From: Papio anubis
Lineage: Eukaryota > Chordata > Mammalia > Primates > Cercopithecidae
Length of the DNA: 64,000 bases
NCBI RefSeq assembly: GCF_008728515.1
Contig: NC_044996.1
Coordinates: 124,505,610 to 124,569,609, forward strand
Reading direction: 5' to 3'
The notes below the pieces were generated by a model that was not told the DNA's origin, ran no database searches, and saw nothing but the letters and a program-made list of their open reading frames with translations. This document shows, piece after piece, positions 22,545-33,240 of this stretch. The stretch's first letter is position 1. Each line of letters starts with the position of its first letter. Made by a program: the position numbers and the translations under genes.

Positions 22545-23300
22545 TAATTGGTAATGGGGAGCTTCAAAGTTGGAGATAGAGGGCCAAGTCAAGACAGCAA
22601 GATTCTTGAGAAGAAGGGATGGATCCAGACAAAAGGAGCACAAAGGGATTAGCCTCCTGCCATACACCATCAGGGAAAAAGGAAAGGATGAGGATTTATT
22701 TGATGACAGGACATAGGGTGGAAGTCTTGACCAATGACCTCAAATTTCTTTGTGAAGAAGGAAATAAAAATAAAATCATTTCCTGAGAACAAGGACCCAG
22801 GAGAAGGTCAAGAATAGGAGGAGAATGGATAATATAGGAATGAGTTGCCACAAACCAGGAAAATCCAGCAAGCCAGGAGAGCTGAGCCAAGAGTCTATTT
22901 GATATTTTAACATTGATGACCAATAATTTATAGTGGCACCAATCTGCACGGTTTCATAAGTTTAGTAACGCAGCTCAGGCTTAGAGGATTCTGATGAAAA
23001 TATTCAGAAATGGCATTCTGCAATGCTCCCAATTACAGGGCAAGGAAAATGAAGTCTCTTGTAAAGCAAGGAGGTAAAGGAACTATCTGGTGACAATTTA
23101 GAGGCTTCTGGGCACCTCCAAAGGGCACAGCTAAGTGGTTTGGAAGGAGGAGTTGCAACTAGTGCAGGAGAGGAAGTGCAAGACAGTATGTGTAAAGGAG
23201 TACAGATGACAATGAGGGTCCAGAGAGATTTGCATTTGGGTTCTAAGGTGACAGTATGAGAGGCATGGTAGATTTCATAGTCCTTAACACTGAAAATAAA
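22545..23300 (-). repeat. Possible continuation of L2 after the MaLR insertion
   Basis: The text 'ttctttgtgaagaaggaaat', 'gaggatttatttgatgacagg' and 'ggaaaatccagcaagcc' has the character of the more 5' part of reversed L2 ORF2. Divergence is high and I am unsure of the assignment. If right, one L2 spans both sides of the MaLR. Confidence 0.4.
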
Positions 23301-24084
23301 ACTACTGGACCAAGTTAATGACATTCATCAGGACTCTCCCTTGTAGTGCTCTGTGCACAGTTATAGGTGTCAGTCTTCAAATGGAAGTTCAGTCGTGTCT
23401 GGCTCATAGCCCTGAGATTGGGGTAGCAGGGCAGAGAGGAAAGGGGTCTGTGATGACAGCTTCTTCACCCAAGTGCAATGAATTCATGTTAGTCACTGTT
23501 ATCTTTTAAGTAGTGAAACAGAAATGTCTCTCTGATCAGAAAGCACAATTAAGTGTCTGCAGAAAAGGAAATCCAGTTTGGTGCCACCAATCTGTATTAG
23601 GAATGAAGATTTGGTAATTACTTTTGCAACAGATAATATCCGTGCACTGTCCATGCTCCTGAGACCTTACATATTAATATGCTCTGAACAACTTCCACCT
23701 GCCAGTATTCTTGTCTTCATGCCTGAGGGATTTTGCCAGAGGACCACCAGTACTCTCCCACAGCAGGCCATAAGCGCTGGGGAATTCTCAACCTCAAAAG
23801 TAGCCCTCAATCAATGACTGACAGAAGTGAGTGTATAAATACCCAAGCCTTGTTTATTACTGAGTGGAGTTATCTGAAGCATGCATTTTATACCAGTTCT
23901 TAGAGTTTTCCCAGAGGATTAAACTTCAGTCACTCTGGCAGCAGTCTTAATAATCATGCCCCTTATTGGCTGCCTTTTCTTCCCTCACTTCCCTACTTCC
24001 CTGGATGTGTTCTCTGAACCTCCTCGAAAACCATGTACACTGGAATCCTTGTTTTGGGGTCTGCTTTTCAGAGATCCCAAGCTA
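23301..24084. other. No recognised feature
   Basis: Read on both strands. A 79-codon frame at 23578-23817 has no known domain. Confidence 0.5.
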
Positions 24085-24254
24085 AGCCAACCTTTTATGA
24101 GCCTGTTATTTTGCCTATATTATCTAATTTAATCCTATCAACAACGGTGAGCAATAGATATGATTATCTAATTTTTATATGATTGTTCTCATTTTAGAGA
24201 TGAAGAAATTAAGGTTCAATATGCTTAGGGAACTTAGCCCAGGTAAAAGTTTTA
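24085..24254 (-). repeat. MIR, first half (split element)
   Basis: The sequence 'ctaatttaatcctatcaacaacg...ttttagagatgaagaaattaaggttcaatatgcttagggaacttagcccagg' is a reversed MIR core that stops abruptly at GTTTTA (24249-24254). The missing remainder, 'atagcagagcttggatttgaaccc', begins after an identical GTTTTA at 27532-27537. The two halves join cleanly if everything between is removed. Confidence 0.85.
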
Positions 24255-24362
24255 TATCCCGGCCCGCAGGATCGTCACTGCAGGCCCTGGAAGAGGGGGT
24301 GGGAATTTGGGGAACAAGAGATACGAGAAATGGAGACAAGACAGTGCTCTGATCAAGTCTCT
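24255..24362 (-). mobile_element. ERV LTR fragment (3' part), cut by a gap
   Basis: About 108 bp nearly identical to 27094-27201: I count two differences (ccGgc/ccAgc and gcAgg/gcGgg). On the minus strand this is the last part of the LTR, ending GGGATA next to the GTTTTA repeat. The sequence stops at the N run. The flank is MIR, so this is a real insertion edge. Confidence 0.85.
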
Positions 24363-24462
24363 NNNNNNNNNNNNNNNNNNNNNNNNNNNNNNNNNNNNNN
24401 NNNNNNNNNNNNNNNNNNNNNNNNNNNNNNNNNNNNNNNNNNNNNNNNNNNNNNNNNNNNNN
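24363..24462. other. Assembly gap of exactly 100 N
   Basis: One hundred Ns, the conventional placeholder for a gap of unknown size. Frames reported across it are meaningless. It falls inside the LTR fragment. Confidence 0.99.
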
Positions 24463-26264
24463 AGGTGAGCCTTGGCTGGTACCATGAGCAATGCTCAGTG
24501 CTGGTCACTATGCATGGCAGCTCTAGGCTAGTGAGTCAAGGGTGGGCCAAGAGAGCCAGGTTAGAAACCACATGTTTGTAGAGTCCTGAGGGGGAATTAT
24601 AAGAAGAGAATGAGAGAATGTGACATCCAAAATGAGTAGAAGAGCAAGGGTCAGAATCTGAACAGATTTATCCAGCTGGTGAGGTCCACTTGCTCTAGGA
24701 TCAAGTCAGAGCCCTAGACCAAGTGGGCCTCACCAGCTAGATGTAATCACACCCTGCCCCAGTATTTAAGGATTTTGGAGTCAGACCAACCTGAATTGGA
24801 ATCCAGTTGTGTGATTTTGAGTAACTAAGCTCTCTAAAATTCAATTTCCTCATCTTTAAAATGTGGACAATATTATCTTTACTAAAAGGATATTATGAGT
24901 TAAAGTCTATAATGTATATTTTAGGTTAGACTTTTTTACACCCCCTCCCTACCACTGCTTCCACAAACCACTCCCCATTACCCACCCCACCCACTTCCTC
25001 AGGCACAACCCATAACCCCAGCGAGGATAACAGCTGACAATATGTCAAAACTCACTAGTTGTCTTGGAGTTTAGATTTGTCTCCCTTTTAATGATTATCA
25101 GTAATCACCACCAGAGAAGTCCATTGGAAAATAACACTTCCAAATAGTATATCCCTTCCCACAAGAAGAGGCCACTGCCTAACCGCCCAACGGACACCAT
25201 GAAAGTTCATACCTTGGCCAGGACAGGAAGTTATTGTGGTCTGTAGCTATCACTGGAATTTCAAAGTGGCAACTGCAGATGAGTACATAAACCCTAACAT
25301 ACCTTGGGTAAAATTTAAAAAAAAAAAAAATAGATAAGCCCAGCACAGTGGTGCACACTCGTAATCCCAGCTACCAGAGAAGTGAGAAGATTGGGAGGAT
25401 TGCCTGAGGTCAGGAGTTCAAGGCCAGTCTGCACAAAAGAATGAGACCACCTCTATTAAATGAAAAGTGACACTTAAGATGAAACATTTAAATAGAAGCA
25501 TTCTGGATAATTCAGAAGACCTGATTTTTAGAAAATATATTCTTGCTTTCAATAGGCATTTTTTCTTGCATGCTTTGCCATTACTAAAAGCAGCAGCAGC
25601 AGCAGTCAAAGTAAATAGGGACTTAAATCAGTCAGGCTGTGAGGAGTTGGGGCATAGAATAGGGAGGCTATGCTTCTAATGATTATTCTTATTTATTTTT
25701 CCAAATAACTTTGAAAACACAAGATAACCTACATTTTACAGCAAATGAAGATACTGGACCAGGGGGAAAAATAACTTGCCCCAGGATATAAATCAGAAAA
25801 GTTGGAACTAGAGGTTAAAAGAGGTCTGTACCAACACTCTGGGCACCACACTGCACCCATCAAAGAACATTGGCGGGGTGAAGAGCCAGGACTCATCCAA
25901 AGAGGAGTGAGAGCCTCACTGATCCAAATGATGCAGTGAGGGAAACTGTGAGAAATAAGCCAGGGTAAGGATAAGACTGCCAGGGATTCAAAGCAAAAAC
26001 ACATCTCTGAGAAGGCTAAAGTGGTTTACAGAAAGACTTACCCTCTTGGAATGAGTGAGTGCCACATGATACTGGGCATTTCACTATTTCCACAGGGCCT
26101 TACAATACTGACACAAACTTCTTTACTCTAAGAGGACATTGCTGCACATTGCTAAACACATTTCTCTAAAAGGTAAGTCCTCTGAGAACAGAGCTTATGT
26201 CCTCCTTTGTGTTCTTAGAGTACCTTATGGGCAAACTGAACGACTCTTGTCCTCCTGCAAGAAG
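24463..26264. other. Sequence of doubtful placement with two MIRs and an Alu monomer
   Basis: MIR (forward) at about 24775-24915 ('ttggagtcagaccaacctgaattggaatcc...cctcatctttaaaatg'). MIR (reverse) at about 25720-25850 ('attttacagcaaatgaagatac...ataacttgccccaggatata'). The rest is unrecognised. Because this block lies between the two halves of a split MIR, it may not belong here. Confidence 0.5.
25337..25462 (+). repeat. Old Alu monomer
   Basis: The sequence 'cagcacagtggtgcacactcgtaatcccagc...ggattgcctgaggtcaggagttcaaggccagtctgcac' is a single, much-diverged Alu left arm ending in an A-rich tract. It fits an early FLAM-type monomer. Confidence 0.7.
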
Positions 26265-27093
26265 ATGTTACTCACTGATGGGCATTTGGGTTGCTTCCAA
26301 GTCTTTGCTGTTGTGAATAGTGCTGCAATAAACATACATGTGCATGTGTCTTTATAGTAGCATGATTTATAATCCTTTGGGTATATACCCAGTAATGGGA
26401 TTGCTGGGTCAAATGGTATTTCTGGTTCTAGATCCTTGAGGAGTCGCCACACTGTCTTCCGCAATGGTTAACTTATTTACACTCCCACCAGCAGTGTAAA
26501 AGCGTTCCTATTTCTCCACATCCTCTCCAGCATCTGTTGTTTCCTGACTTTTTAATGAGCACCATTCTAACTGGCATGAGATTGTGTCAAATTGTGGTTT
26601 TGATTTGCATTTCTCTGATGACCAGTGATGTTGCGCTTTTTTTCATGTTTATTGGCCACATAAATGTCTTCTTTCGAGAAGTGTCTGTCCACATTCTTTG
26701 CCCACTTTTTGATGGGGTTGTTTTTTTCTTGTAAATTTGTTTAAGTTCTTTGTAGATTCTAGATATTAACCCTTGGTCAGATGGATAGATTGCAAAACTT
26801 TTCTCCCATTCTGCAGGTCGCCTTGTTCACTCTGATGATGGTTTCTTTTGCTGTGCAGAAGCTCTTTAGTTTAATTAGATCCCACATGTCAATTTTGGCT
26901 TTTGTTGCCACTGCTTTGGTGTTTTAGTCATGAAGTCCTTGCCTATGCCTATGTCCTGAATGGTATGGCCTAGGTTTTCTTCCAGGGTTTTTATGGTTTT
27001 AGGTCTTACATTAAGTCTTTAATCCATCTTGAGTCTTTAATCCCTTCCTCATTGCTTGTTTTTGTCAGGTTTGTCAAAGATCAGATGGTTGTA
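26265..27093 (-). mobile_element. L1PA-type ORF2 3' fragment
   Basis: The sequence runs from 'actgatgggcatttgggttgc' to 'tcaggtttgtcaaagatcagatggttgta' and is the reverse of the C-terminal part of L1 ORF2. The minus-strand frame at 26225-26464 contains PFDPAIPLLGIYPKDYKSCYYKDTC, truncated, from the region leading to the Cys-rich domain. Divergence is low compared with other L1s here. About 100 bp is missing near 27020. The 3' UTR and tail are absent, and the right edge is cut by the LTR at 27094. Confidence 0.85.
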
Positions 27094-27531
27094 TATCCCA
27101 GCCCGCGGGATCGTCACTGCAGGCCCTGGAAGAGGGGGTGGGAATTTGGGGAACAAGAGATACGAGAAATGGAGACAAGACAGTGCTCTGATCAAGTCTC
27201 TTTTAATGGCGGTAATGCAGTGCCTTATATACACTTGGAGGGGAAGGGGTTGGGCCAAGGCGAAAATGATCTCATTTCGGAGGGTGTGGCCAGATAGGTA
27301 TTGGTTTCTCTGGTCGAACGTCATGTGGCACCTGCGCTGTCAGGTAGTAATTTTCGCGGGCGCGGGAAAAATGGGTGAAGAAGAAGCAGGAAGAGCGCCA
27401 TCTTTTATGAGGTATTAATACAGGGGAAAAGGCAAAGATAGGGAGGAGGTGTAAGGTAGAAATGAATAAAGCTCAGGCGTTTTTAATCGTCAATTATTAT
27501 TCGCTATGGCCAGGGCGTGCAGCTCTGGACA
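27094..27531 (-). mobile_element. Young ERV LTR, betaretrovirus/type-D-like, full length
   Basis: On the minus strand it starts TGTCCAGAGCTGCACGCC, close to the TGTCCGGAGC start known for simian type-D retroviruses. It carries AAGATGGCGC, a TATATAAGG box (about 27228-27236, minus strand), a late ATTAAA-like signal near 27205 and ends GGGATA. Length about 438 bp. CpG sites are well kept ('ttcgcgggcgcggg'), arguing for a recent insertion. The left edge sits in L1 and the right edge in MIR, and those flanks do not form a duplication with each other. Assignment to a SERV-like group is an inference. Only noncoding LTR is present. Confidence 0.7.
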
Positions 27532-27610
27532 GTTTTAAATAGCAGAGCTTGGATTTGAACCCGCGTTTTATCACTTCTAATCCACAGCACCACAGGGACA
27601 GGAGATAGCT
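27532..27610 (-). repeat. MIR, second half (split element)
   Basis: GTTTTA then 'aatagcagagcttggatttgaacccgcg...ctaatccacagcacc' is the tRNA-related head of MIR in reverse and continues the core at 24085-24254. Confidence 0.85.
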
Positions 27611-28039
27611 ATTTAGCGTAAGGAGATTTTAGCACAGGAAAACTGTTTTATTGTTTTTATTGCCTGTATTTTAGATATGAATATTTTATGCTACTTATTT
27701 TGGGGCAATTATTTCTATTTACTTTTCTTAGCTTTTGGTAAACTTCCCTCTGAAAATATTAGTCTTCCTTTCCATTCTAAAGTGGAGGAAAAAAGGTGTT
27801 TTCATTTCATTCTAATTACAAGGAGAAGTGAGTACTCAGCCTCTAGTGTGGCTGTCCCACTCAGCCTGGCAATCATTATTCTGAAGCTCATTATTGCTCA
27901 GACCTTAAGGTTTAGTTTTACTAAGGAATCCCATTCATTATCAAGGACATGCAGCAAAAAATAGATTCTGAAAAGTTAAATATAGAAAGTCCAGGCCATC
28001 ATTTAGATGTCAGAGTCATAAAGAAAATGACAATGATTT
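27611..28039. other. No recognised feature
   Basis: About 430 bp. A 95-codon frame at 27677-27964 has no known domain. Confidence 0.5.
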
Positions 28040-28225
28040 ACAGAGTGTCAGAACAGGAAGAAACCTCAAATACCACCCTGTTCACTCCATTTACAGATGA
28101 AAGACCTGAGATCCAGAGAGGTTAAATAACATGCCAGTGCCAGAGGTCATAGGAAGGTAGTACAGAATCGGGGCAGAGCCAGATCACCTGAATAAAATGA
28201 TTTTTCTATCCATGACACCACAGTG
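28040..28225 (-). repeat. MIR-type fragment
   Basis: The sequence 'tttacagatgaaagacctgagatccagagaggttaaataacatgcc...cagagccagatcacctg' matches the reversed MIR core and head. Region 28226-28516 to the right is unrecognised. Confidence 0.65.
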
Positions 28226-28516
28226 ACCCAGATTTTATTTTTTCAACTTCCTACTCAAAATCCTCAAGTAGAAAGTTTAAAAAAATGCTTCTGATTGCCA
28301 AGTGGACCGCACAAATATTGGTCTCTTCTTTTGCTTTGTTCCTAGAGTAGAAGCTTGGAAACATCTAAGAAGACGAGCGTGAAATGGGTGGTATTTCTCA
28401 CGTGCCTTTTCTGTGTTTCTTACTCCTCTCTTTTTATTTCTTACCCCCAGAGATTTATTTTCCCTTTCTGGTAGAAGGGTTTAAGCTTCAAGGTGTCTAT
28501 ATTGGTTAAATATTGT

Positions 28517-28998
28517 AGCAGTTTTAGAACCCGGCCCCCAAATTATTTGACATTCCTCACAAAGGAAGTTCTGTATCCTCTGCCCTTGACTATGGGCTCT
28601 GAGGATTCTGGACTGATAAAATATGGCAGAAGTGAGGCTGAGCCTGTTTCTGGGTCCAAGACTTAAGAAATTGGCAGTTTCTACTTTCTGTCTCTTAACA
28701 TGCTCATTCTTAGAACCCAGTCACCATGTGTGGGAAAGCCAAGGAGAGGTACATGTGGAGAGGTCCCCAGTGAGCTCAAGCTGGAAGCCAGCACCAACTT
28801 GCCAGTCACAAGTGAGCCTTCTTGGAAGTGAGTATTCCAGATTCCTTCAAGCTGCCCCATGTGGAAGAGAGGAGCCTTCCCTGCCGAGCTCTGCCCAAAT
28901 CCCAGATTTGTGAGCAAATAAATGATTGTTGTTGCAAGCCACTAAGTATGTTTATTTTATTTTATTTTTGAGGGTGATGTTACATAGCAAAAGATAAC
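28517..28998 (+). mobile_element. MLT1-type LTR
   Basis: Starts near 'agcagttttagaacccgg' and ends 'ttgttgttgcaagccactaagtatg...ttacatagcaaaagataactcaag', the standard MLT1 3' end with an AATAAA signal at about 28917. Several internal blocks ('gagaggtccccagtgagctc', 'cttccctgccgagctctgcc') fit. Ends are eroded and no duplication was found. A (TTTTA)n-like stretch near 28950 lies inside. The 96-codon frame is not a gene. Confidence 0.65.
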
Positions 28999-29005
28999 TC
29001 AAGCA

Positions 29006-29420
29006 GGTATTTCCACAAAAATGCTACATAACAAGCCACACCCCAAATCATTTGGCTTTAAACAACAGACATTTATTCTCACAGATCTTCAGGTCATTTG
29101 GAAAAGCTCTGTTCTATTTACCTCCTCTGTGGTTTCAGCTGAGGGGTCACACTACCCAGGAGAAGCCTTTCTCAGGGGATGGCAGAAGTACAAGAGGGCA
29201 GGCAAAAGACACAAGGCCCCTTAGGGCCTCAGCTCACAACTGGTTACTCTTGTTTCTGCCAATATGCTATTGGTCAAATCAAGTCACACAGCCAAGCCCA
29301 AAGTCAACTGGTGAGGAAATAGAATTGGTCCCTGTAATTAGAGGACCTGCAAAGTCACAAGTCCCACAACAAAGGTGGAAATACAAAAAGAAGTGAAAAA
29401 TTAGTACCAATTGTGCACCC
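29006..29420. repeat. Possible old LTR-like repeat
   Basis: The text 'ttggctttaaacaacagacatttattctcacag' and 'ggtcaaatcaagtcacacagccaagccc' recalls widespread old repeats carrying 'taaaacaacagaaatttatt'. I cannot name it or fix its edges. Confidence 0.35.
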
Positions 29421-29475
29421 TACCACAGTGTCTGAATAGAACTGAGCAATTTTGGAATAAGCTGAAAATATCTCC

Positions 29476-29717
29476 TTTTATTTTATTTTATTTTATTTTA
29501 TTTTTATTATTTTTTGAGACAGCGTCTCGCTCTGTCGCCCAGGCTGGAGTGCAGTAGTGTTATCTCAGCTCACTGCAACCTCCACCTCCTGGGTTCAAGC
29601 GATTCTCCTGCCTCAGCCTCCTGAGTAGTTGGGATTACAGGTGCATGCCACCATGCCCAGATCATTTTTGTGTTTTTAGTAGAGACGGGGTTTCACGACA
29701 TTGGTCAGGCTGGTCTA
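29476..29717 (-). repeat. Alu, 5'-truncated
   Basis: A (TTTTA)n tail (29476-29514), then 'gagacagcgtctcgctctg' and most of both arms, stopping at 'caggctggtct'. About 85 bases of the Alu 5' end are missing. AluS-like. Confidence 0.9.
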
Positions 29718-30184
29718 AGCATTACTAGATTCTCTGAGATCTACTATCAGGTTGTTTTACTGCTTTTAGCAAATTTAAGAATAAAATGAAAGTAAATTCA
29801 AGAAGAAGAAAAAAGAACTTGTATGCACAATATTTTTTTTTAACTTTGAGTGGGCTGGGAAAAAAATACTGAACTCAGAAGAAACTGCTGCTGGAAAAAC
29901 AAGACTTTTTTTTCCTGTTTGAACTAAGCTCTATGATATCTGGAGGTGAATAATTTTGCCTTTGTAAAGTAGATTCTTCCAGGGAAGGTGTATGTCATAT
30001 TCCCAGTAAAACCACAGGTTTCCCATGAGGATAAAAATACTATTTTGGGGGAGCAATAGAAAGATATAGTATTCTTCTTTGCCTTCCTATAGATATTGAA
30101 GATTAAATTGGGAGGTTAGTTTAGTCTGTGAATGCTTCCTTTTAGATAACCCGATTTGGGGTGATATCAAAAGAAAGCAAACCC
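29718..30184. other. No recognised feature
   Basis: About 470 bp, unassigned. Confidence 0.5.
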
Positions 30185-30770
30185 TGTTGATGGTGGATTT
30201 ATTCTGTGTCAACTTAGCTAGCCTGGAACTATGTTTCCCAGAATTCCCTTCTCTCCTACTTTTTAGTTCACATAGGTCACAAGAGACATTTTGGGTAAGA
30301 TTTGCACAGTGGAGGTAAAGCAGTGTCCATATTCTTTTTTACACTTGAAAGGACAGTGAAGGGCACATGGTGATGTTGCAGTTCCCACACATTGTCACTG
30401 ATCTGCTGACTCACCCTGTTGGTGTAGGGCAACAGCTGGTCCCAGACCTCCTCCAGTTCCTGCCAGATCTTCTAGAGCTTCTCCAAATCCTGGACTACTT
30501 TATGCAGCTTCTGGGGGCAAATGTCAGATCTATCTTTCCTCCAACTACAAGTATGTCTTTCCCTTAACTTCTCTGACTCCCACATCAAATCCATATTCAG
30601 CATTATGAGGAAGGGCATTGAATTCTCCTTCGTGTCACTGCATCATTGAAGTTGGAGGCTTGAGAGAAGTTTGAGACTGGCACGCATCCTGGCTTGTCCT
30701 CATGGGTTCTAGTCCGTCCCTACTTTTTCTTACTTTTCGTCCATCTTTCCTTCCCAGTTACCTGTCCTGC
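30185..30770 (+). mobile_element. LTR-like repeat, family not named (copy A)
   Basis: The sequence 'ggatttattctgtgtcaacttagc...gtcacaagagacattttg' aligns by eye with 38767-38875, and 'catgggttctagtccgtcc...cttcccagttacctgtcctg' with 39180-39275, in the same order and orientation. So this is a dispersed family of at least 580 bp. Structure is consistent with an old ERV LTR. The 66-codon frame at 30367-30567 (Leu/Pro-rich) comes from it and is not a gene. Confidence 0.5.
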
Positions 30771-31690
30771 AGATGTCAGACCCAGCACCAGGTGCAGAAG
30801 CAACCATCATACAAAAATTAAGCTTTCTTAATTACGTAAGTCAAATTCTTGTAATAAATCCTTTATATAATTGCTTATAGTTTTGCTTCTCTAATCAATT
30901 CCTAACATATATAAGGATCTTACATAAAATTCAAATTGATTTATCTTTCTAATATTTCTTCCAAATACTCAAATCTTTCAGTCTATAGTAAATGCTTATC
31001 AGATGCCAGGCACTGTGTTAAGCATTAAAGGAAAGAAGATGAGTAAGACAGATGATAGTTCCTGCCCTGGGAGACTCAGTATCTATACATGCTAAGCTAT
31101 GTTAAGAAACCAATAGCCACTGTTAAATACAAAAGATATTATAATGATCCAACTCCTAGAACTAAAATTTATGTTCTCAACCCAGGATGCTGTAGTGATT
31201 TCTCTGTGACCTGTGATGTCTGGGTACAGTAGGGCTGCTTGATGACATACATGTATGATAGGGAATAGGGTAACATGGCAATTACTTACCATGATACTCC
31301 AGTGACATGTCACAGTCTTAAATGGCCTAGCAATGCTGGAACAAATTTTTCCCATGCCCAGAGCATAATGCCAGAAGTCTATAAAAGTAGTGCTACTAAT
31401 AAAATAATATAGGTCAAGAGGTTAGAAATCTAGCCTGCTCCCTGAAGAAAAAAAAAAATGGTTCCCAGGCATCAGGGGTCTGGTGGCAGAGAGGTGGTGT
31501 GTGTGTGTGCTTGTGTGCATGTGTGTGCAGGCTTCAAGCTATGGGGAGGTTTAGCACCAAACTTAGTGCCCTTGGGAAGAGGCACAAATACAATATAACT
31601 TGCTGGAACAAGATAAGAGGAAACTGTGCAGTGATGCTGCTCCTTGCAACGATGTCTTCTGTGCACATATTTCTAAGTTATGGATGACCT
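30771..31690. other. Mostly unrecognised, with an L2 tail and a GT repeat
   Basis: L2 3'-end fragment (reverse) at about 30985-31085 ('aaatgcttatcagatgccaggcactgtgttaagc'). An imperfect (TG)n run lies at about 31496-31530. Nothing else recognised. Confidence 0.5.
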
Positions 31691-31694
31691 CATA

Positions 31695-31790
31695 ATTGGT
31701 TAAATATACTATGGTAAATCAATGCCACAAAATATTGTGCAGCTATAAAAAAATAAGGTATTTGTATATGGATTGATGATAGAAAAAGCT
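31695..31790 (+). repeat. L1M 3'-region fragment
   Basis: The sequence 'ttaaatatactatggtaaatcaatgcc...gtgcagctataaaaaaataaggta' follows the 'aataaattatggtacatcc...gcagccataaaaaagaatgagg' block of old L1s. Confidence 0.5.
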
Positions 31791-33119
31791 CTGAAAAAAC
31801 TGGTGCTCCAAAAGGTGAGAATGTGCCCATTGGCTCTGCTACTTACTACAGCATTTGTCCAAAGATACCACATTTCCAAGTACAAGAAAATCCAGGTTCA
31901 AAAATTAAGTACCTTGCAAACATATGGTGCCCCTCCAGTCTGGGGTGAAGAGATTAAGGGTAATTATTTGCAGTGAAGACCATTACAAATGACCATAGTC
32001 ACTTATTTGATAGAGTGAATGGCTCCTCTTCTTGACAAACTCGCCAATGTAATGGGGAAACTGGAAGCCCACGAGGTTGTTTTCAAAAATCATTCCATTC
32101 ATCTACCACATAAACTATCAGAAACAAAACAAAACAAAGCACAACCAAGAATCCAAACATCCTGGAGAGAAGCTAAAAGGTGAGTAAGTGCTGAAACAAC
32201 TGAAAACTCCTGCCTGCTAAGAACGAAGAGAGCACTTGTTAACCACCTCGCCAGCACACTCAGTCAGCAGAATATAGCCTTGTACGACAGAGCCTCAGGG
32301 CTTAAAAAAAGTGAAGAGAATCCCATTAGAGCCCTCTGAGGACTAGCTCAGGCACTCTCACGTCATACTGCATTCCTTAGAGAGTGCAATTCCCATCTCT
32401 TTTAGGAGAAATCGGCCTCTCATTTGCTTACTCTATCACAGGTACTTCCACCTTCATGTCTGTCAAACCACCAACACATAAATTCCACAAGCAGCTGCCT
32501 TTTCATCTGAAAGAGAGAGGCAATGAAGTCCTCAATCTCCCCTGGCAAATCCCCCAGGCTCCAGAGTTAGAAAGCACGTTTTTTGAGCACAAAATGCTCA
32601 GCCTAGCCCTGTCAGGATTGTAGTCTTGGTGTTTGTCATTATGCAGGTTTTAAATGTTCAGAGGGAAATGGGAGATGAAAGGGCTTAGGACCCTCAGGCG
32701 CGTGGGAAGTCATCTCACCTCAATTAGCTTTTCCTCTATCCTGTCACTGGGTTTAAGGGGGACATGAAAGGAAACTGCAGCTGCAGGATGCCCCTTTGCC
32801 CATCCCCCTCCAAGTCCAACCTACTTTCATCTCTTGCCCTAAAAAATAAATAGGACAGTGTGAAGATAGAGGGAGAAAAGAGAGGCTGGGTCACAAATCT
32901 CACTTTCCACCCTGACTCTATTTCTCTCCTGTTTTAAGACACTCTTTACCTGAACCTTCCTCCCTGCATTCATGATCTTTCTTTTAAGGGACCCTCAGTT
33001 TATTGTAGAGTCAAAATCAAACATCCAAGGTAGAAAAAGCTCTGCAATGCAAAACACATCAACCTTTTTTTCAGAGCATGGTTTTACATGATTATAGCAT
33101 GTTTGAGGTGGCAAAAAAT
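31791..33119. other. No recognised feature
   Basis: About 1.3 kb with no identifiable repeat. A 79-codon frame at 32384-32623 has no known domain. As one of the longer repeat-free stretches it is a place to look for conserved noncoding sequence, but none can be claimed from one genome. Confidence 0.5.
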
Positions 33120-33240
33120 TTAGACATCATTTTTTTCAAATCTCATTTGTAGGCAACCGAAGCCCAGAAAAGTTAATTGACCTGTCCAAGCTAGTTGCCG
33201 AGTGAGTAGGAGGAGGGAGGCTCCTTACTCCTGTCGACGA
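33120..33240 (-). repeat. MIR-type fragment
   Basis: The sequence 'ctcatttgtaggcaaccgaagcccagaaaagttaattgacctgtccaagctag' matches a reversed MIR core. 33241-33552 is unrecognised. Confidence 0.5.

Larger units (their letters stand above)
24249..27537. repeat. Matching 6-bp repeats GTTTTA at the outer edges
   Basis: GTTTTA lies at 24249-24254 immediately left of an LTR fragment and at 27532-27537 immediately right of an LTR. Six bases is the duplication size made by betaretroviral integrases. The pair brackets 3.3 kb that is mostly not retroviral. Confidence 0.75.

Noticed and set aside
24252..24581. Frames crossing the N run
   Set aside because: They depend on untranslatable N codons.
24255..27531. 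A complete provirus with two LTRs
   Set aside because: The interior is MIR, Alu and L1, with no primer-binding site, gag, pol or env. An L1 directly abuts the inner edge of one LTR.
27532..27610. A tRNA-like gene suggested by 'ggatttgaacccgcg'
   Set aside because: This is the tRNA-derived head of MIR, not a tRNA gene. No cloverleaf can be formed.
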